Positions 32,826 to 44,342 of a stretch of 64,000 nucleotides of DNA are shown here, one piece after another. Position 1 is the first letter of the stretch, and the number at the start of each line of letters is the position of its first letter. The notes under the pieces were generated by a model. That model had not been told where the DNA came from, ran no database searches, and saw nothing but the letters and a program-made list of their open reading frames with translations. Position numbers and translations under genes: made by a program. The stretch is from Lindgomyces ingoldianus. Taxonomy: Eukaryota > Ascomycota > Dothideomycetes > Pleosporales > Lindgomycetaceae. Location: assembly GCF_010093535.1 (NCBI RefSeq), contig NW_022985174.1:1257630-1321629 (forward strand). Direction: 5' to 3'.

Positions 32826-34545
32826 ATGAAGCCTCGGATATCCTCCTTCCATCTTCTCGGGCGCTGCTCAACATTCTCGCCATGCCAACACCTTCTGACA
32901 CAAAGTCCAGCCCCCCAGCTCCATTCAACCAAACCCGCCGCCGCGCAGTTCAGGGGCTTTATAGTCACGCGACATGTACGGATGCAAGGGCACCGAAAGG
33001 ATACTGGAAGTTACGACAATTCGAACGCACGGCCCGCGGCTGAGCTTAATCAGAACATAACACAGGAGGAAAGGGAAGACTACGAAAAGAGGTTGGAAGA
33101 AGACAAGGGGAAGCAAATACGCACGCCATGGCACCGTGAAGGCAGTGATACACCGCCAGTTGCGCGGCAGAGGAGTGCCGGGGCCATGACTAAGGGTAGG
33201 TGATCCTGATGTTACCACTCTTGTACTACGCAAGCGCGGGTTGGAGAGGTTAACATGAAATGACGTCTAGGCAAACTCCTCACGACTCCCTCCCGTATGC
33301 TCAAGCTCGTCCTCCCACTTACCACCAAAGACACCAACACCGACCGGAAAGACCTCGAGCCCCTGGCCTTGCTCGTTCACCCCCAACAGCCGCTCTCCTA
33401 CCTAGAACGTCTGATCCAAGCCGAGCTACCTACCATCAAGAAAGATGGCAATGAGCGCATCCCAAATGTCTACTTCCGTGCCGAAGACTCTATGCAAGGC
33501 GAACTCGAAACCTCCAAGCCTGCCGAAACCCCCGTCCCCGAAGACCCCGAGGCTCTCGGGGAGCGGTCTGGCGAACAGGATTTTGAAAAGGTGGATGAGA
33601 TACGGATTAACGGGAAAACGGAGCGGACGGGAAAACTTAACCGGAAGAGTCCCTCAGAAGCCAAGGCATTGCGAGGTGGCCACGGCGAAGGCGGCGTGGA
33701 ATCCTACAGCGGACTCGGCCATGAAGCACCAGCAAGTGAACATGCGTCCCGCAAATTCGTTCGCTGGTCTAGCTCAACGGAGATTGGAGACTTCATTCGC
33801 GACGCAGCTCGAGGGCAGGAATTTGCAGTGGAAATCGAGGGCGCGCCGAACGACATCCGAGTTGGAGTTCCGAGCTTCAATGACCGGACGTACTATTTGA
33901 GGATGCGACTGCGCAAGACGAGTAGGAAGATTAGCTCTATAGCTGAGATTAAGAAGGAATGCGATCGTCTTGCGCATAAGGGTGCGCAGAGAGTTGCTAT
34001 GGCGGGCTTTGGGGTGCTGTGTGGCTGGTGGTACTTAGTGTACCGCTTGACTTTCGAGACTGATCTAGGCTGGGACGTTATGGAGCCTGTTACGGTGCGT
34101 CTTTGCCCTTCTCTCGTTCTTTCATCCAACCCATCCTATCCCAAATCTTCACTCGGACAGGAAACTGATCAAATTCAATCCACAGTACCTCGTTGGCCTC
34201 TCCACCCTAATTGGGGGCTACGTTTGGTTCCTATACCACAACCGCGAAGTATCCTATCGCTCCGCCATGAACTTCACTATCTCGCGTCGCCAGTCCAAAC
34301 TCTACAATGCCAAGGGTTTCGATCTCCGCAAATGGGAGTCGCTGGTTGAAGAAGGCAATGCGTTAAGGAAAGAAATTAAGGCTGTGGCTAATGAGTATGA
34401 TGTCGAATGGGATGAGATGGCGGATGAGAAGGATGAGAAGGTTGCTGAGGCGTTGAAGAAGGATCGCGAGAAGAAGAATGGGGTGGGGAAGAAGGAGGAT
34501 GACAAGGGAGAGGATGCGCCAGCTGCTGGCAAGGGCGATGATTAG
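32826..34545 (+). CDS. mcu1: Mitochondrial calcium uniporter pore subunit
   Basis: The pore-forming inner-membrane calcium channel of mitochondria. It has 517 residues in three exons (32826-33195, 33271-34094, 34186-34545), joined in frame. The N-terminus is Ser/Arg/His-rich with few acids, as in a presequence; an upstream in-frame ATG at 32790 would add 12 residues. The N-terminal domain ([15 protein letters not shown]...FRAED) precedes a charged, low-complexity insert. Then come a coiled coil (about 345-365), TM1 ([20 protein letters not shown]), the selectivity loop WDVMEP (about 391-396) and TM2 ([20 protein letters not shown]). The loop has the W-D-x-x-E-P core with the pore Glu. TM2 is split by an intron. 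The tail is a Lys/Glu/Asp-rich coiled coil ending AAGKGDD. No regulator gene is present in the window. Confidence 0.95.
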
Positions 34546-35496
34546 AGGACTATCTTTGATTGTCACCTAAGCGTGGAGTTTGGAGTATACATAGTCCTCA
34601 GGTACTTTGGGAGGCATGGTAGACTCAAAGTGTATGCTAATACCCCATTGCATTTGAACAAGCATACATACATGCAGGCATACGCTTCCAATTCAATCCA
34701 ACACGTACGGAAAACACCTCACATGACACTGCCATACACCAAGCAAGCATGAGAGTGAGCATGAAGTTTGTTGAAAATGTATTCGCACTATCGACTGCCG
34801 CAACATCGTCCCCCATAGCTAGCCAGCCATCGCCTCATTCCAGAAAGCTAAGCTAAGCTAAGCTAAGCTAAGCTAAACTAAGCCATATCCTTCTAATCCC
34901 CAGATTAACTTCTCCATCATTACTCTCCACCCCTCCCATCCTACCATAAAAAAACTCCATCAATTCTTGCAACGACGAAAGTATGCTGCGGGGACCCTAC
35001 CATCGGGGGCCCACTGTAAGGTATCAAGTCTGCAAATTCCCCGATGTTTCTCGGAGAATTCCCTATCCGTTTGTCCGTTCATCCATACCATTGGATTGGT
35101 CGATTGCAGACCTGAATGTCTATAGTACACTGCAGGGGAAAATAAAGGGAAAGTGTGAACCTTGACGTCGCGGCGAGGCCGAGAAACTACCCCACATCCG
35201 ATTAAGGAAGGGGCAGTGTATAAAAAGTTGAATTGGGGGGAACCAGCCATCAGCCATATCGTTCTCTCTCACCTTGGAAAAGTTGTTGTTGAGTCGAGAA
35301 ACGAGAGGCTCGAAGAAAGGAAAGGACTGCAGGGGAAAACTTTTGGGGGTGGTGTTGCAATCAGTCGTAAAGCCATTCGCCGAGAGAAAGAAAACCGTTA
35401 GCCGAGCGCCATTCGCCAAAGGAAGCTAGAGACAGAAGTCGTCAAATTCGATCCGCTGTGCTGGTTAGCAGAAGACCTTATTCGACTGCGCGAAGA
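34546..35496. other. Convergent intergenic region with AGCTA microsatellite
   Basis: This 951-bp region lies between the stops of mcu1 (+) and pab1 (-). It holds six perfect copies and one imperfect copy of AGCTA (34846-34880). Open frames here are short and unsupported. Confidence 0.5.
34846..34880. repeat. AGCTA pentanucleotide microsatellite
   Basis: Six exact tandem AGCTA units are followed by one AACTA unit. Confidence 0.95.
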
Positions 35497-37834
35497 TTAG
35501 GCCTTGTCTTCTTTTGAATCGTCTTTGGAAGCATCTTCTTTAGATCCCTCACCCTCTTTGTTCTTGACGTATTCGTCGTATACACTCATAGCCTCCTCGA
35601 CCTTAGCACGAAGAGCAGAGTCGTCGGTGGTGCTAAAGGCGAGTCATTAAGAAGTCATTTGAAATTTTGGGACAGATTACTCACAGGTTAATCAACTCAG
35701 TGTTGTCCATCTCGAGGAGCATACCGGTGATCTTGCCTGCCAGCTCGGGTTGCATCTCGTGGATTTTGGGGTACAGTGCCTCGCCCAACATCTGCTTCTG
35801 CTGTGGTGGTGGGGCAGAGCTTAAACCACCAACATCAACACTGGCAGGGACGGGGCCAGGAACGGGACCTGGACGCTGCTGAGGGAAGACAGGCATCTGG
35901 GGCTGACCTTGTCGTCCACCCATAGCACCGCGACCGGCGGAGGGCTGCGGGAACGCTGCCTGGCCTCCACGGATTCCTGGAACGCCGGCCATCTGCGGCT
36001 GCATACCGGGCATGGGAGGCATAGGTCCACCTCGGCTGTTTCCGCGTCCTCCCATAGCTTGCTGAGCGGCTTGAGCCAACTGAGCGTACTGGGGATTGAT
36101 GTACGGGTTAGGGAAACCGCCAGGGATCATACCAGGAGGCATGTACATGGGAGGAATCTGCTGGGTATTTGGTCCACCACGACCTCCTTGCTGGGCTGGA
36201 ATACCGCCAGGGAATCCGGCACCACGGCCGCCCTGACCACCGGGGAGGACTTGGGGGAAGGGCATTTGGCCACGTGCGCCAGGAGGAAACATGACGGGCT
36301 GTTGGCCAGGGGCAATGAACATCTGAGGAATGGCACCAAACTGCTGCTGTTGCTGTTGCTGCATACGGAGCTGGTTGCGAGCCTGGATCGTGGCCTCGAG
36401 CTGGTTCTTGCGAACGTCCTTCCGCTGAGCCAAAGCAACGTAGAGCGGCTTGCCGTTGATCATTTTCTGGTTCATTTCAGTGACAGCCTTGGTCGCCTCA
36501 TCGGGGTTGCTGAAGCAGACGAAGCCAAAGCCCTTGCTCTTGCCGAGGATCTTCTTCTCGCCCTTGATGGTGACCTTGTCCTTGTCCTTCTTCTCTTCTT
36601 TCTTCTCGTCTCCAGAGCTCTCCTTTACACCATCCTTATCCTCGCCCTCCTTCTTGTCTTCATCCTTTGTCTCCTCCTTCTGCTCGTCAGAGGGTGTGTC
36701 GGAGCGGTCGGCAGGCATCGCGTCACGCATGACTTTGGCGGATGTAATAGTACCGAAAGGAGCAAAGAGATCTCGGAGCTTCTCGTCGTCGACATCGTCA
36801 TCCAAGTTCTTGATGTACAGATTCACACCCTGGTACTTGGACTGCTTCTCGAGACGTGCGGCCTCGTACTGCTTTCGAAGCTCCTCCTCACGTTCGTGCT
36901 TCTTCTGCGCACGTCCAACGTAAAGTTTCTGGCCTCGGAAGTCGTAGTCATTCAGCGCTTCGACGGCGGCCGCAGCATCTTCGTGCTTAACGTAGTTGAC
37001 GAAGCCGAATCCACGGCTCTTGCCGGTTTCGTCGTGCGCAAGCGAAGCGGAGGTGATGGGGCCGTACTTCTCGAAGAGGTCACGAAACTCGTCGTCGCCG
37101 GCGTCCTGATCGACATTCTTAACGTAGATATTGGTGTAGTTCGCCTTCATCTCTTCGAACTTGCTCATACGATCCTTCTTGGGGATGTGGTGACCGACAA
37201 AGACTTTCTTCTCGTTCAGGAGCATACCGTTGACATGCTTGATGGCATTGGTGGCAGCTTCGGCAGTCTCGTAGTGGACAAACCCATAGCCCTTGGAGTT
37301 GCCCATCTCGTCCTGCGCGACCTTGCAGCTGAGAATGTTGCCGAAAGCAGCGAAAGTATCGTGAAGAGCCTTATTGTCAATGGCGACATCCAAGTTTTTG
37401 ATGAAGACGTTGCCCTGGCCAGTCTTGCGCAGGGCAGGGTCGCGCTGAGACCACATGATGCGGCATGGCCTACCCTTGATGACGGTGTAGTTGAGCTCCT
37501 CGAGGGCCTTCTCGCCGTCCTCAGAGCTGTTGTAGTTAACATAAGCGTAACCGAGAGAGCGGCGGGTGACGGCGTCGCGGCAAACACGAATAGAGGCAAC
37601 CTGGCCGATGGACGAGAAGAGCTCAAAGAGCATAGCCTCCGTGACGGAGGGGTCAAGTTCACCAACATACAGGGAAGCTGAGTTCTGGTGGGCGGCAGGC
37701 GCTGCCGAGGTGGGAGTAGCAATATCGCCGCTTGGGGCAGCAGCGCCGCCGACGTTGGTGTTCAGGGTGGTGCCGTTGGCGTCAGGGGCACCATCGTTGG
37801 CAGGAGAGGTCGAGTTCGCGGCTCCAGAAGACAT
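35497..37834 (-). CDS. pab1: Poly(A)-binding protein Pab1
   Basis: This cytoplasmic protein binds mRNA poly(A) tails and links them to translation and deadenylation. It has 761 residues in two exons (37834-35685 and 35632-35497; donor GTGAGT, 52-nt intron), in frame. ATG opens [15 protein letters not shown]. There are four RRMs: RRM1 starts [18 protein letters not shown]2 [16 protein letters not shown]3 [16 protein letters not shown]4 [16 protein letters not shown]4 is split by a charged insert of about 60 residues ([17 protein letters not shown]...[15 protein letters not shown]), a feature I associate with filamentous-ascomycete Pab1. A Pro/Gly/Gln/Met-rich linker follows. The C-terminal MLLE domain ([20 protein letters not shown]) is completed by exon 2. 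A T-rich tract ending GCAG in the 5' leader (rev. of 37910-37930) could be a 5'-UTR splice acceptor. Confidence 0.97.
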
Positions 37835-38793
37835 GCTGTAGATCTGGCGGGCGCGCGTCAGTGGCGGGCAAAATTTTGTGGGAGAAGCAGGGTTGCAAAT
37901 GCAGGCTCGCTTCTGCAAAAAAAAAGTTGGGGGCTCACCTGAGCTACGTAAGACGCTTCAGCGAAGAGATGCAGTCGAGTTTAACAGTGATTCTAAAGGT
38001 CAAGAGGACAGACAGGTGGGCGAGCAGGGTCCTTTGCGCACGCTGGGCCGGGAGATTGAAGGAGGCAGAACGTGTCGGAGGCAAGCGACTGGGTGGTGAC
38101 GAACGGGTTGGCGGTGACGTCGGAGGGCGGGCTTTTTTTCTGATTTTCTGATGTTTTTTTGTGTTTTCTGTTTTGTAGGCAGCCCGCAGGAATTGCGAAC
38201 TGGGCGGTGGGGTTTGGGCTGGCGGTGGTTGTGGGGGTAAAAGCTTTGGAGAGGTGGACAAAACTATTCTGGCACCCTTTATACTAACGTCGTGCGCGAA
38301 GGCTCTGGGCTTGGCGCGCTAAGCCGCTTTGTGCGCTCACCTCCAAGACGTCGAATCAAAGCGCCTGCATAAAGCTGCGCAAAGAGAGTAGGCAGCGAAC
38401 AACGAGCAGCGAATGCAGCGAACGCGTGAATGTAAACGCGCGTCCAGCTGTTGTGTAACAGATCAGGCAGTTGCAGAGCCTCCGTTGCGACTGCCTTCAC
38501 ACAGGTGCTCTGATTCGCCTTGCTGCCGTTGATAACGATGCAGGAAGGCACGATCGAGTTGGCAACATCGCAGCAGAGTCAAGAGAAAGAGCGACCAGTC
38601 CGTAACAGAAGGCGCGACCAGCTTGGCTGATGTTATCGTAAGATTGATACTGACACATTTGGCATTTTCATCTACAAAACTGCATTTGGCCCAAACACCC
38701 AACCAAATGTCCCAACGTTCATCCAACAGAGATTAAGAATGGGTATCTGTGCTACAATAGATGCAAACGACACAAGAAATCGTCACAAATCAT
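37835..38793. promoter_or_regulatory. pab1 promoter/leader and 3' flank of the next gene
   Basis: This 959-bp region is upstream of pab1 and downstream of the 1348-residue gene; both genes run on the minus strand. Near 37913-37930 the sense strand reads a 9-T tract then GCAG, a plausible 5'-UTR splice acceptor. A run of T (plus strand, 38150-38165) reads as poly(A)-like in the sense strand, reminiscent of the A-rich leaders through which Pab1 represses its own mRNA. That role is inference. Confidence 0.35.
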
Positions 38794-41700
38794 TCATTCC
38801 TTCAGACTGTCATCCCACCCGTCCTGGTGCACCAGGAACACCTCGACTCTTGTCTTACAGTCTTCCAGGCCCTTGCCGAGAGCCTCACCCCACTGGCTCT
38901 CCACCAAGCCCACTTTGTCCTTCAGGTCGTCTGTCAATCTAGCTTCTTCGTCTTGGCGGATTGCTCGCATCTCGTTATCTACGCTGGACCCGTCTTCTCC
39001 TTCGAGGATGCGCTGCGTTTCAAGGAGGCGGGAGCCGGCCGTCATGACCCCCGTCTTCACCTCGTGCAGGAGGCAGAGAAGGTTTATCTGAGATTCGATG
39101 AACTGGTATGCTGATCGGCCCGCATGCGCGAGCAGTGAGTAGAGATATTGCATCGGAAAGTCGTGGTAGGCCGGGTTCTCCTCGTACTCCTGGGGTGGGA
39201 TCAGGATATCAAAGCCATTCAACCGTTGGGGTACCTTCTGGACGATGGTGAGAAGGCCGGGGGCAATGTCCCAAAAGGCTGAAAGCTGAGCCTCGACACC
39301 TCTTGTCACGTTCGCCTCGATGACATTCATCAGGTCTTCGTATCTCTTTAAGATCTCCTTTTCGAACACAACTTTTCGGTCTTGTGCGTCGCGTTGGAAG
39401 AAGGCGGTCGCTTCCTTGACTTTCTGCTCGTTTTTGGTCTGGATGTACGGCAATACGATGATATCCCTGTACAAGTCGTTGCGTTCATCTTCGAGTTCGA
39501 ACATTTCTTTGTAGAGCTGCTCACGTGCCTCGAATAGCCATTTGAGTAATGTCAACATCTCTAGCAACTCTGGCTGTTCGTCGCCCTCTTCCTGGGTTTG
39601 GTTCGGATTGGAAACTTGTGCGTCGTTGGACAAGCGTACTTTTAGATAGTCCATCGATGCTGTCACCTTTGTGATACGTTCGCAGAAGAGTGCGTGAAGC
39701 GGATTGGCAACCTCTGTCTGAAATGTGTCAAATATGTTCTGTACAAGATCCTGAGCACGCTTGTTCTCGAGGGCTTCGAAATCTGCCTCCGCTTTAGCCG
39801 CATCTGCAAAACTCATGATGCCATTTCGAACATTGCCCTGGATGTTGTAGTGAAGCTCTTTTCTTCGATCTGCTAGCGACGTGCTTTCTTGTTCCCTACG
39901 CGTCCCTGTCTTCTCGTTAAAGCCTTCCTTAGTTATCTTAACCTCCTCAAGTTCGGATAGTGTTCGTAAGTTGTTTCGAATGGATGCAAGATCGGGGTGG
40001 TTGTTGTTGACCGCAGGATGATGTCGTGGGTATGGAGGCGGGAGCGTGACGAGCCTAGAAACATCCTGTTTATGCGGATCTGGCGTTGCTGGAACAGAGC
40101 TGGGGTAGTATTGGTAGGATTGTGATGAAGATCGTTGTCCTTCCTCGTCAGTTCCAACCTTCTCCGGCGGATATTCGTTCGGCCCGTAGGTTTGTTGGTT
40201 GCTCGAACCTGTTGGGTATGCCGGTGAAGCTTGATCCTCCCACTGGAGACTTTCCCGTGCCTCTTTTGGAAGACCCATGTACTTCGACTCCCTCTTGCTC
40301 CTCGCTAACCTCCTGCTGCCATGGCCAGATGACGCTCGATCTGTACTCGCCTCCCACCAGCGACTTGCAGACCTACCACGAGAATCTTCGTCAGGCACTG
40401 TACTCATGGCCATGCTCGGAATTGGAGAGAGACAAGGCTGGTAGTTGTTGTTCCACGCCTGCTCACGGCCTCGTTGGCTTGTTGCACTAGAAGGTGAGTT
40501 CGGTTCGGTGTGTGGAGTGAAGTTTGTGACTGATGAGGCAGGGCTGGCGGCTGTTGTGGGCATAGAATTAGAAAATCGTGTATCTGGTGACTCTCCAACC
40601 GTAGATGCCTGTGATCTCCTTCCACTTGGCACAGAAACGCTCTGTGCACTCGGCGTTGCTGATCTGCGGCCGGTACTACTGTTGTATGATCGCCACAAAT
40701 CTCGAGTTAGATCTAGGATATCGCACGCCATGGTATCAAAAGCAGCCGAATAGCGATCCCGTCGAAGTCTCGATTCAGCAACAATGAATTCGGCAAAGAG
40801 CTCCAGTCTGTCTTGATCTGTCTGAGCAGCGATCTCTTTCTCAATGAACCGGCGATGGCGTTCTATTGATGCTTGTGCAAAGCTGTCGCGGGCAGTAGGT
40901 CTGGGAGTGCTGGCTGATGACTCCTCGGGTCTAGAGTCCGAAGCACAGGATGTTTGAGACGTAGATCGGTTGACGTGCTCTGATGTGTTTGTCAGGCTAA
41001 TTGCGTGCTCATCGCCAAAGTAGTGGAGAGGAGGTGTGGGAAGAGCTTTAGGGGGGATTGCTGCTGGAGCTTTTCGGACGAGACGATGATCAAAACTATC
41101 CGTACCTGGCGAGAATGGTGGTGTAGGTGCAAATGCGCCAGATATGGCTCTCCGGGCAGAGTCTACTCGAGGAGTCGAATTCGATGATCCAGGTTCTTCC
41201 AACGACTGGGAATTCCGTGGTGATCGAATACCACCACTGCGCGGAGTACTCTTAGTAACGGCACCACGACGACTCAAGGACGCATCGGGGGTTCCTGGAA
41301 GCACGAGATTGAGATCGGTAGGTTTCGCTGAGGCCGCCTCCATGTCTTGTGCCCAAGGATTATTATTCGGCTCCACACGTTCACGGGCCGCGCGGCTTTC
41401 GCTTCGGCGTTCACGAATGCCTCGACTGCTCGGATCTCGTTTCGGTGGACTACGGTAGAGCGTGCTGGTCGAGTTGGAGGTGGATGCTGTAGGGCCTGAG
41501 GAAATTGAGACATTTTCGCTCTCAGAGGTCTGCGCTGGAGGAAGTCCCGAACGAATCGCCTGAGGACTAGTATCTATTTGCAAGCCCCTAGCGGCTGGAG
41601 ACCTTGAGCGGCTTTGTGCTTGATCTTCTTGCCAACCTACTGGTGTGGGTGGGATTGGAGTTAATGTACCCAGACCGGGTCTTCGAGTTGGAGGAGCAGA

Positions 41701-43044
41701 AGGTAATATACGTTGCCGGTTTGCGTATGACTCTGACGAAGGTCCTAGACTCTGTGATCTAGAGCTACTTGGAGGAGGTCCGGGTGGTGGTGGAGGTAAT
41801 GGCAAAGCTTGAGCCCAGTTTCCTTGAAGGGGAGCCGGAGAGTTCTCTATCGGGGTTCTAGCGTCTGCCGCAAGACTAAGTGCGCCAGCCGATGCAGCTC
41901 GCCGCGAAGCAGGTGGCCTAATGGGGGATTGAGATTCTGGACTCCATCGGCGCTCTGGGAAGGCACTTGACAGAAATCTATACATATTTGTCGTTAATTC
42001 ACATACGTGCTCGGATGTCCACTTACGTTTGAGAAGCCCGTGGGCCAGGGGATCCAGGCGGACGTGAAAGGGCTTCTGATGTGTTGATCCGCAACGACTC
42101 AATGGCACTTGGGCCAGGACTGTGGTCAGATCCTCTGTTCCTAAAGGCCGAGAGGCTAAACTTAGAATGAGATTTGTCACGCGAAACCGACCGTTCCTTT
42201 CCGTTTCTGGGTGGTGGAGGGGGAAATTGAGGATTCGAAGTCACACTGGTTGCACTTGTGGGCACGAGCATAGACGAAGGTCGACTGTAATCGAAACCTG
42301 AGACAGGTCGCGATTGTGCGGAAGGCACATATTCCGACGGTTGAGCACTCGTTGGGGGATTCTGAGGAGGCGCGAAGGAGTTGCCAGACATATGAGGAGA
42401 GGAATTGACCGCTTGCGACAGGTTCTGATTTTGGCCGGGCGAATATGGTGGGGGAGGGGAGGGCATCGATGCTACAGACGCAACTTTAGTATCAATTCAA
42501 GGCATTTATAACTCATGATCGCATCGGGTTATCCAAGCTTCACAAACTCGCGGGATATGCGAGTGGTAGCTAATATGAATCTATGGACTGGGGGAGAACA
42601 AAGTAGGTAAAGAAAGTTTGAATTACCCTCCATTCCAGTCACTTCACGCGGCCGACTCGTGACTGTTGGCGTTTGTGCGGTCGAATGAGGCAGGTATGCT
42701 CCTCCGACCGGTCCATGGCGCCCCCATTGTTGAGGATTGTAGGGCACAGAGGAGGAATTCCTCATTGCCATCGGTGAGGAGACAGGAGAGGCGGCATAGG
42801 TCGATGGTGACGGAGCGTACGGCGAAAAGGGCACGCTTAAAGACGTCGCGGACAAAGGAGTCTGCGCATGCAGGTACACTCCTTGAGGCGGTGCCAGGGC
42901 CGTGGTGATCAGAGGAGGTTGCACAGCGATGCGCCTGAGGGGAGTTTGTCCTGGCACTGGCAGTCGAGGAGAAACGGGTGCCGGGGGAGGAGGTGGTGGA
43001 GGCAGAGGAGAGCGCGGGGCGGTATAGTCATGTTCAGACGACAT
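38794..43044 (-). CDS. Large Pro/Ser-rich protein with C-terminal coiled coils, function unknown
   Basis: 1348 residues in three exons (43044-42627, 42471-42027, 41977-38794), all in frame. The first about 800 residues are disordered: poly-Pro runs (PPPPPPPAPVSP; LPPPPPGPPPSS), many SP/TP and RS motifs, and repeated 'SRSxSP' words. From about residue 960 a structured, charged helical region begins (LASIRNNLRTLSELEEVKIT ... RAQDLVQNIFDTFQTEV ... ELLEMLTLLKWLFEAREQLYKEMFELEDERNDLYRD), ending in a compact helical tail (DLKDKVGLVESQWGEALGKG). No membrane segment or catalytic motif was seen. The shape (disordered phospho-rich N-half plus long coiled coil) suggests a cortical or cytoskeletal scaffold; that is inference only. 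The family looks conserved in filamentous fungi but I cannot name it. Confidence 0.8.
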
Positions 43045-44342
43045 GGTGAGAGATGTTGTGAAAATGGCTTGACGCCGAAGCCTTCAGCGGCTCCTGCGAC
43101 TCGTACGACGAATCCAGTCTGAGGACGGCGGGTGATGTTGAACAGACGTGCAGGACTAGAGATGTTGGTCACCACAGGACGCGAAAGGCCACAAAAGCAA
43201 CCACAACGGCCGGGGCTGGTTGCGAATCCTGGCTCATGCTGCGTCTGGGGAAAGAAAGAAAGTACGGCAAGGAGCGCAGTCTGTGATAGAACATGTCGAT
43301 GCTGCTGTCGCTATTCGCTGGTCACGGCCCCCATCGCCCAAACATAGTGTGATCCGAGAAGGGGGGGGGGGCGAACAGGGGCGAGAGACATGCCACTACC
43401 TAACCCAAAGCCGCCTTGGTGTGGAGATTTCGACAAAAAGCGACTCTTATCCTTGCTGGCTTCGACGAATGACGACCGGGAGCGGGCCGGAAGGAGCTGC
43501 ACTATCCTGGCGATCTCAAAGGTCGGCGGCTAAGAATACAGGCTAGTGTGGGCGATGTCTGGCTTCATGCCCAGTTCGAGACAGCCGCAACACGTAAACC
43601 GCAGAGTGCTTTAAAGCAATATAGATGTCCTTTATTCCTGGGAAATCTCCGACATCGTGGTCTGATTCTTCCTGATTAGCTGCAAGAAAAATTAAGTCAC
43701 GAGGCTCTCTCTCACTCGACTGGAATATTACGTTCACAGCGATGATGGCGCGGATTTGCAAATCACCGTTCGGCACATTGTCCCCCACTGTGTATAAATA
43801 GCATCCGTTCTCCGTGCCACATTCTGGAACTCGGATAAGCTTCGTAAGGAATGTGGAATCAGACCAACGCTCACGTCGTCGACGAGCGGTGAATAATGCC
43901 GTATTCTTCGTTGGATCGTCCATTTCCGAATTTATCAATGGTATTGATAGGTGCCATCCACGCTTAAACACCCACCACTCTCACACCGTTTCTGACTCCG
44001 CAGACTGGGCGTTTTTCATGCACTGCGATGGGCTGTTTGAAAGGCACAATGTCTTGTCGAGAACAGTTGACACATCGAACAGCTGCACCGTGGCTGCTCG
44101 TAGCGAATGTGGAATTCGACTGTTTTCATTCACACCAGTTCAGAGCTATGTTCAGACAGGACCCAGTGCAAGCCATGGCCACAAGAATAGAGGATCTGTT
44201 TCTGTTTGCCTGAGCAATCTGGAGATCTATGTATCCGGATCAGATTTAGTAACATGCACCGAGCGCCCTATAGCATCCATGGGAAATAATCGACTTTCCC
44301 TTTCGCAACTCGAAATCGGCGTTATTCATAGACACCGGAGCC
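43045..44342. other. Intergenic region between the 1348-residue gene and fbp1
   Basis: About 1.3 kb. The near side is the promoter of the 1348-residue gene, with a 13-G run near 43362-43374. A doubtful 142-codon frame lies at 43543-43971 and is listed separately. Nothing else was recognised. Confidence 0.45.
43543..43971 (-). CDS. Hypothetical protein (doubtful)
   Basis: A 142-codon minus frame, open and with a normal amino-acid mix (ENGCYLYTVGDNVPNGDLQI, then a charged middle and HSAVYVLRLSR). It could be the last exon of a small gene, because the frame upstream (to about 44290) is also protein-like but interrupted by stops. No family is recognised. The start ATG is the first in frame after a TGA. 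Confidence 0.3.
   Translation of the reverse strand: MFKRGWHLSIPLINSEMDDPTKNTALFTARRRRERWSDSTFLTKLIRVPECGTENGCYLYTVGDNVPNGDLQIRAIIAVNVIFQSSEREPRDLIFLAANQEESDHDVGDFPGIKDIYIALKHSAVYVLRLSRTGHEARHRPH

Noticed and set aside
35909..37681. A 590-codon open frame on the plus strand
   Set aside because: It is exactly antisense to the poly(A)-binding protein gene and Leu/Val/Arg-rich. It is a shadow of biased codon use in pab1; no start context or domain.
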